Source of the DNA: Aplysia californica
Lineage: Eukaryota > Mollusca > Gastropoda > Aplysiida > Aplysiidae
NCBI RefSeq assembly: GCF_000002075.1
Contig: NW_004797517.1
Span: 494,996 to 558,995 of the forward strand
Direction of reading: 5' to 3'
DNA: 64,000 nucleotides
The number at the start of each line of letters is the position of its first letter. Within the stretch, counting starts at the first letter, position 1. Shown here piece after piece: positions 60,173 through 64,000 of this stretch. Under the pieces are notes generated by a model, which ran no database searches, was not told the DNA's origin, and saw only the letters and a program-made list of their open reading frames with translations. Made by a program: the position numbers and the translations under genes.

Positions 60173-61017
60173 TAGGCTTGGGCAGAATTGAAAAAAATAG
60201 GACTTTCAAGTCTCAAGTCCTCAAACCTTGAGACCCGCAAGTCTCAAGCCCAATTTCAAATCCAGGGGACGTAATAAAGTATACATGTAACATGAATAGT
60301 ATTAGTCTCTTTGATAGTAAAGCCATCAGCATTACTTCCCTTTATCGTTATCATTATTTTGTTGTTCTCCAACCAACAACCTAGATCTAGATCTAGATCT
60401 AGGCTATGTTGAGACGTATGGAAAATCTTTGTGATACTTGTTTGGCTGATCTTTTTTTAAATTTTTTTTTCTTCGCTTGTTTGTTTTTTGTTCTGTTCTC
60501 TGTTGTATTAATAAACTCAGGAATTGCTTCAGCCTTGGATGGCAATGATGGCATTGAAGCCTTATCCTGGCCTAGGCCTGCCTACCCTTTATCGAGGAAG
60601 TGGACTCAACCAATACGCCAAGGGCGAGCAAATCCTAGCAAATAATAGGGGTGGTACTGCCTACCCCTTATCGAAGAAATGGACTCAACCAATCCGCCTA
60701 GGACGAGCAAGTTCGAGCAAGTAGTAGGGGTGGTAGGTGTATTTGAATTCAAACAATCAAACTTAAAGCACTAAATTAATAAGAAACATGCCAATTCTTA
60801 GCATTCCTTTAGACATTGGTTCACTGAGTCTTTACTCAATGTTTGTAGATCTACTGTGTGTTAAAATAATTGTATCTTTTGATTGAGGGATAGATCTATT
60901 TTGCTAGGTCACCCAAGACTTGGACTTGCTCAGTTCTAAATACTTGGTCTCAAACACTACTTGATGGGCACAAGAATTTCAAGTCTCAAGTCCAAGTCCA
61001 AGTCCTGCCCAGGCCTA
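60173..61017. mobile_element. hAT element inside MITE copy 3 (845 bp)
   Basis: Exact 8-bp duplication GCGCAGAT at 60165-60172 and 61018-61025. Ends TAGGCTTGGGCAGAATTG and, inverted, TAGGCCTGGGCAGGACTTG; subterminal CAAGTCTCAAGTC motifs near both ends. No transposase. Confidence 0.88.
60580..60735. repeat. Tandem duplication of about 75 bp
   Basis: CTGCCTACCCTTTATCGAGG, GTGGACTCAACCAATACGCC, GAGCAAATCCTAGCAA, AGGGGTGGTA occurs twice with small changes, inside the 60173-61017 hAT element. Confidence 0.85.
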
Positions 61018-61378
61018 GCGCAGATCGACTGCTGTTCATCAGCAGTTCGGGTACGTTCAGTGCGGAGTTTTAGTTTTTTTTAAATTTTAATGACCTCTCG
61101 CCTTTCATTCTAAAGTCAAATTAAACGAAGAAAACCATCACCCTTTCCTCCGGTAGAGGTTTTTTGTCAGCGTAACCATTTTAAAAAAGTGTTCTTCCGA
61201 AATTTATCCCAAAACTTGCTAGTTTCACTTTAAATTTTTTAAACTCAAGTAGGGTAATTCTGTTCGCAAAGAGTAAGCTTTTGTGAAGAGGGCGCCACCA
61301 AATTTTGAGGACACTTTTATAATTGGCTCAAAGAGAGAAGTGGCCCATCTTGTTATGTACTATCATTGAAAGTACTAG

Positions 61379-61845
61379 CAATGATAGTACATAACAAGAT
61401 GGGCCACTCAGCCAAAAAAGTGTCCGCAGGAAGTATGCTCTTTGCTTCAGATGGCGCTGCAGTCTGTTTTGAAGCTCTCTTTCGTTTTTCCAGAAGAAGA
61501 ATAGGAATAGCACCTCCTTGCGTGCGCAGATCGACTGCTGTTCATCAGCAGTTCGGGTACGTTCAGTGCACCTCTCGCCTTTCATTCTAAAGTCAAATTA
61601 AACGAAGAAAACCATAACCCTTTCCTCCGGAAGAGGTTTTTTGTCAGCGTAACCATTTTAAAAAAGCGTTCTTCCGAAATTTATTCCAAAACATGCTAGT
61701 TTCACTTTGATTTTTAAAAACTCAAGTAGGGTAACTCTGTTCGCAAAGAGTGCGCTTTTGTGAAGAGGGCGCCACCAAATTTTGAGGACACTTTTTTAAT
61801 TGGCTCAAAGAGAGAAGTGGCCCATCTTGTTATGTACTATCATTG
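61379..61845 (-). mobile_element. P-like MITE, copy 4 (467 bp)
   Basis: 7-bp duplication GTACTAG at 61372-61378 and 61846-61852. Lacks about 28 bp after GTACGTTCAGTGC relative to the other copies. Its target overlaps the duplication of copy 3. Confidence 0.9.
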
Positions 61846-61938
61846 GTACTAGGTATCGGCATCGATACCTAAATTGGGGTATCGGCCCATCACTAGTCCT
61901 CGTTGGCGCGTCGGTCGTCGCCTCGTCGTTCGTCGTAC

Positions 61939-62433
61939 CAAAGATAGTGAATAACAAGATGGGCCACTCGGCCAAAAAAGTGTCCGCAGGAAGTATGCTC
62001 TTTGCTTCAGATGGCGCTGCAGTCTGTTTTGAAGCTCTCTTTCGTTTTTCCAGAAAAAGAATAGGAGTAGCACCTCCTTGCGTGCGCAGGTCAACTGCTG
62101 TTCATCAGCAGTTCGGGTACGTTCAGTGCGGAGTTTCAGTTTTTTTAAATTTTAATAACCTCTCGCCTTTCATTCTAAAGTCAAATTAAACGAAGAAAAC
62201 AATAACCCTTTCCTCCGGAAGAGGTTTTTTGTCAGCGTAACCATTTTAAAAAAGCGTTCTTCCGAAATTTATCCCAAAACTTGCTAGTTTCACTTTGATT
62301 TTTTAAAATTCAAGTAGGGTAACTCTGTTCGCAAAGAGTGCGCTTTTGTGAAGAGGGCGCCACCAAATTTTGAGGACACTTTTTTAATTGGCTCAAAGAG
62401 AGAAGTGGCCCATCTTGTTATGTACTATCATTG
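61939..62433 (-). mobile_element. P-like MITE, copy 5 (495 bp)
   Basis: 7-bp duplication GTCGTAC at 61932-61938 and 62434-62440. Lies 35 bp outside the hAT duplication, inverted like copies 3 and 4. Confidence 0.9.
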
Positions 62434-62440
62434 GTCGTAC

Positions 62441-63050
62441 GGCACTCGTTCGTATTCGTCTCGGCCAAAGGCCAGGTACTAGGTACATCCACACAAGCGC
62501 ACACAAGAAAGTTGTTTCGAGTTAAAACGATTGACCAAACCGGGAAAACAGTTAAACACATGGGCAGCTCCCATACAATAAACTATGATTTACAGTAGGG
62601 TTTTTTTTTCAACGACATTTTTTTTACAAAGATATCCTCTAGATCTAAATCAACGCTAGGCCTAGCCTAGCCTTTGCTCGATCTCGAGAAAACTGAACAA
62701 CACTGTCTAGTACTCTTCTTCTACAAGAAGCGAAAGCGAGTATGGTTCCCTGTGTCTGAACTCTCAATCACTAACCCTATATTCATTACATTCAGGCAGT
62801 TACTCATACTTTATCAAAGTGTCGTTTTATTCACACTATCAGTCTGCTTGCACTCCTATTCAGAAAACTAGCTAAAAATAATATAGTCCTTTCCAAATTA
62901 ATGTTACCCAAATTCATGGGTCTCATGCTATACGTTCTTCTCTCTGACCGTCTAGGTCTCATGAGATGTTCAAAGTTTTTGCTAAAATGTCCAAACAGGC
63001 AAACAAATAATGGAAGGACGGCAGTAAGGCTGGGCAATGAGTCGCTTTAG
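62441..63050. other. Upstream flank: nothing recognised
   Basis: Mixed AT-rich sequence with a few CTAGGC/AGATCT motifs. Short open frames at 62674-62871 and 62831-63037 show no family features. Confidence 0.6.
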
Positions 63051-63054
63051 CAAA

Positions 63055-63300
63055 ATCCGGATAATAATGTGTTAGAGCACCTCTTCGGCAAATAATATTA
63101 TGATATGAACCGCTTCGGAAAATGGGTTAGAACCGCTTCGACAAACGGGTTAGCATCACTTCAACAAGTGGGGGCACCCCAAGGAGATTAAAAGTAGTTC
63201 TAAACTCCTTGGGGCACCCACTTCGGCAAATGGGTCAGGAAAGAGAGTTAAGAGTCTGAATTCGGATAATGTTTCATTGAGAATTATCCGGTTATCCTTA
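63055..63300. repeat. CTTCGGCAAA-type tandem motifs and a hairpin
   Basis: CCGCTTCGGAAAATGGGTTA, CCGCTTCGACAAACGGGTTA and CACTTCAACAAGTGGG are worn tandem units of about 27 bp. A hairpin (63165-63186 with 63205-63226, stem CCCCAAGGAG plus AAGTGGG, 18-nt loop) follows. Outer ATCCGGATAAT and ATTATCCGG also pair. Confidence 0.7.
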
Positions 63301-63807
63301 TAAATTATTAGTACATGTATTTTGCCCACAGAGAGTAGAGAGATTTTTTTTAAAAACTCTTTGGCATGGATAGAGAGAGTTAGTTGTCTTCTAAACCTAC
63401 TTGTTCTTTGTTTGTTGTTGTTTGTTTGTGGGTTGTTGTTGGTTGTTGTTTTTTGGAGGGGTGTTCAGTTTGGGTCTGCTACCCACGGGACAACTAGATT
63501 AGATCTACTGTACGCACCATACGTCACTGGTCTCAATTACTACCTAGCACAAGCCTAGCCTTTGCTTTTGTGAATCATTTGATGCCTGTGTCTTGGATTT
63601 ATCGAACTTTATTTCGAAGCCCACTTTTATTCGTCGCACTTTTATTTATGATGTAGTCCTAGACTCTATGCCGGGATGGTAGATGGATGTGAAGAGCTGT
63701 TTTTAAAAAAAATAATAATGTAAAGAAAACAATTCTTTACAGGTTTGGTTATTTTGAGTTTACAAGGCTTATACGTGGCCTAAATAAGGTTACACGTTTG
63801 GCGTTTG

Positions 63808-63894
63808 GGGGGGGGGGGGTTTATATTTTTTTAATTATGAAGGCCATATATTGGCCTAGATAAGCTGAGGTTGGGGGGGGGGGGGGGGGGGGGG
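63808..63894. repeat. G-runs
   Basis: Two long G-runs (about 13 and 22 bases) in a short duplicated context (AAGGCCATATATTGGCCTAG, AATAAGGTTACACG). G-quadruplex forming in principle. Confidence 0.85.
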
Positions 63895-64000
63895 CAGGCG
63901 TAGGCCATAGAGTTGATTCTTATTTTAAAATAAAATCTGTTTCCTTCCAAGGCTTCCTTAATTGTTGTTCCTTTAGGCACCATCAACAACAAAAAAACAA

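Larger units (their letters stand above)
60020..61368 (-). mobile_element. P-like MITE, copy 3, split by a hAT element
   Basis: 7-bp duplication AAAGTAC at 60013-60019 and 61369-61375. Removing 60173-61017 and one GCGCAGAT restores a 496-bp copy in inverted orientation. Confidence 0.9.
58335..61895. mobile_element. hAT element invaded by MITEs (composite, 3.6 kb)
   Basis: Exact 8-bp duplication GTCCTCGT at 58327-58334 and 61896-61903. Left end TAGTGATGG continues past the first MITE as GCAGGTATCGATAC; right end inverted reads TAGTGATGGGCCGATACCCC. Its own sequence is short (under 0.9 kb), with GTATCGATAC motifs and a long (CT)n. No transposase. Confidence 0.85.

Noticed and set aside
58622-62189. 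Repeated open frames of 60-140 codons (starting MIVHNKMGHSA or with FFFWKNERELQNRLQ)
   Set aside because: They are the two strands of the P-like MITE, begin in its terminal repeat, and look conserved only because the copies are recent.
1-64000. Retrovirus or LTR element, Polinton, CRISPR array, toxin gene
   Set aside because: No gag, pol, integrase, envelope or capsid motifs, no paired long terminal repeats, no regularly spaced short repeats and no toxin-like gene were seen.

Overview
This looks like animal (metazoan) nuclear DNA: AT-rich, long introns, splice sites, tRNA-derived SINE heads, LINE tails and many DNA transposons. The repeat style and the proteins seen fit a lophotrochozoan, most likely a mollusc; that is inference, since nothing in the window fixes the species.

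One host gene dominates. A SREK1-type SR-related splicing factor lies on the minus strand, from its ATG at 58121-58123 to at least 3276, so it spans about 55 kb. Thirteen well supported coding exons join without a frame break (515 codons plus two bases): RRM1 (exons 1-2), a linker (3), a second linker plus the start of RRM2 (4), RRM2 (5), a charged helix (6) and a long Arg/Ser domain (7-13). From exon 7 on every junction is phase 2 inside an AG|N codon, so the inner RS exons are all multiples of three and could be skipped without losing frame. Three further short exons of the same class are proposed. The C-terminal end is not certain.

The introns and flanks are packed with mobile DNA. By region: 1-1310, a broken copy of a multi-copy invertebrate protein family; 4.3-5.9 kb, an internally deleted piggyBac-like element; 8.0-8.7 kb, a Harbinger-like MITE with another MITE inside it; 16, 24, 27, 41-43 and 49-50 kb, three families of TA-flanked pogo-like elements, some nested; 20.9-21.5 kb, a Harbinger derivative with a transposase start; 26.3-28.0 kb, a hAT element with a perfect 8-bp duplication; 30, 35, 38-39 and 45 kb, TTAA-flanked piggyBac-like MITEs; 46.3-47.0 kb, a LINE 3' end; 52.4-52.7 kb, SINEs; 54.9-56.2 kb, a hAT-like element.

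The most striking structure is upstream of the SREK1 start, 58335-62433. A hAT element with an 8-bp duplication has been invaded by four copies of a roughly 495-bp MITE, a fifth copy sits just outside, and a second hAT element sits inside one of the copies. All five MITEs have exact 7-bp target duplications, and their terminal repeats resemble those of P elements. The nest begins about 210 bp from the SREK1 initiation codon. Nothing seen points to a new enzymatic or defence system; the novelty is in the transposon families, their order of insertion and their closeness to SREK1 exons. A 278-base assembly gap lies at 24062-24339.
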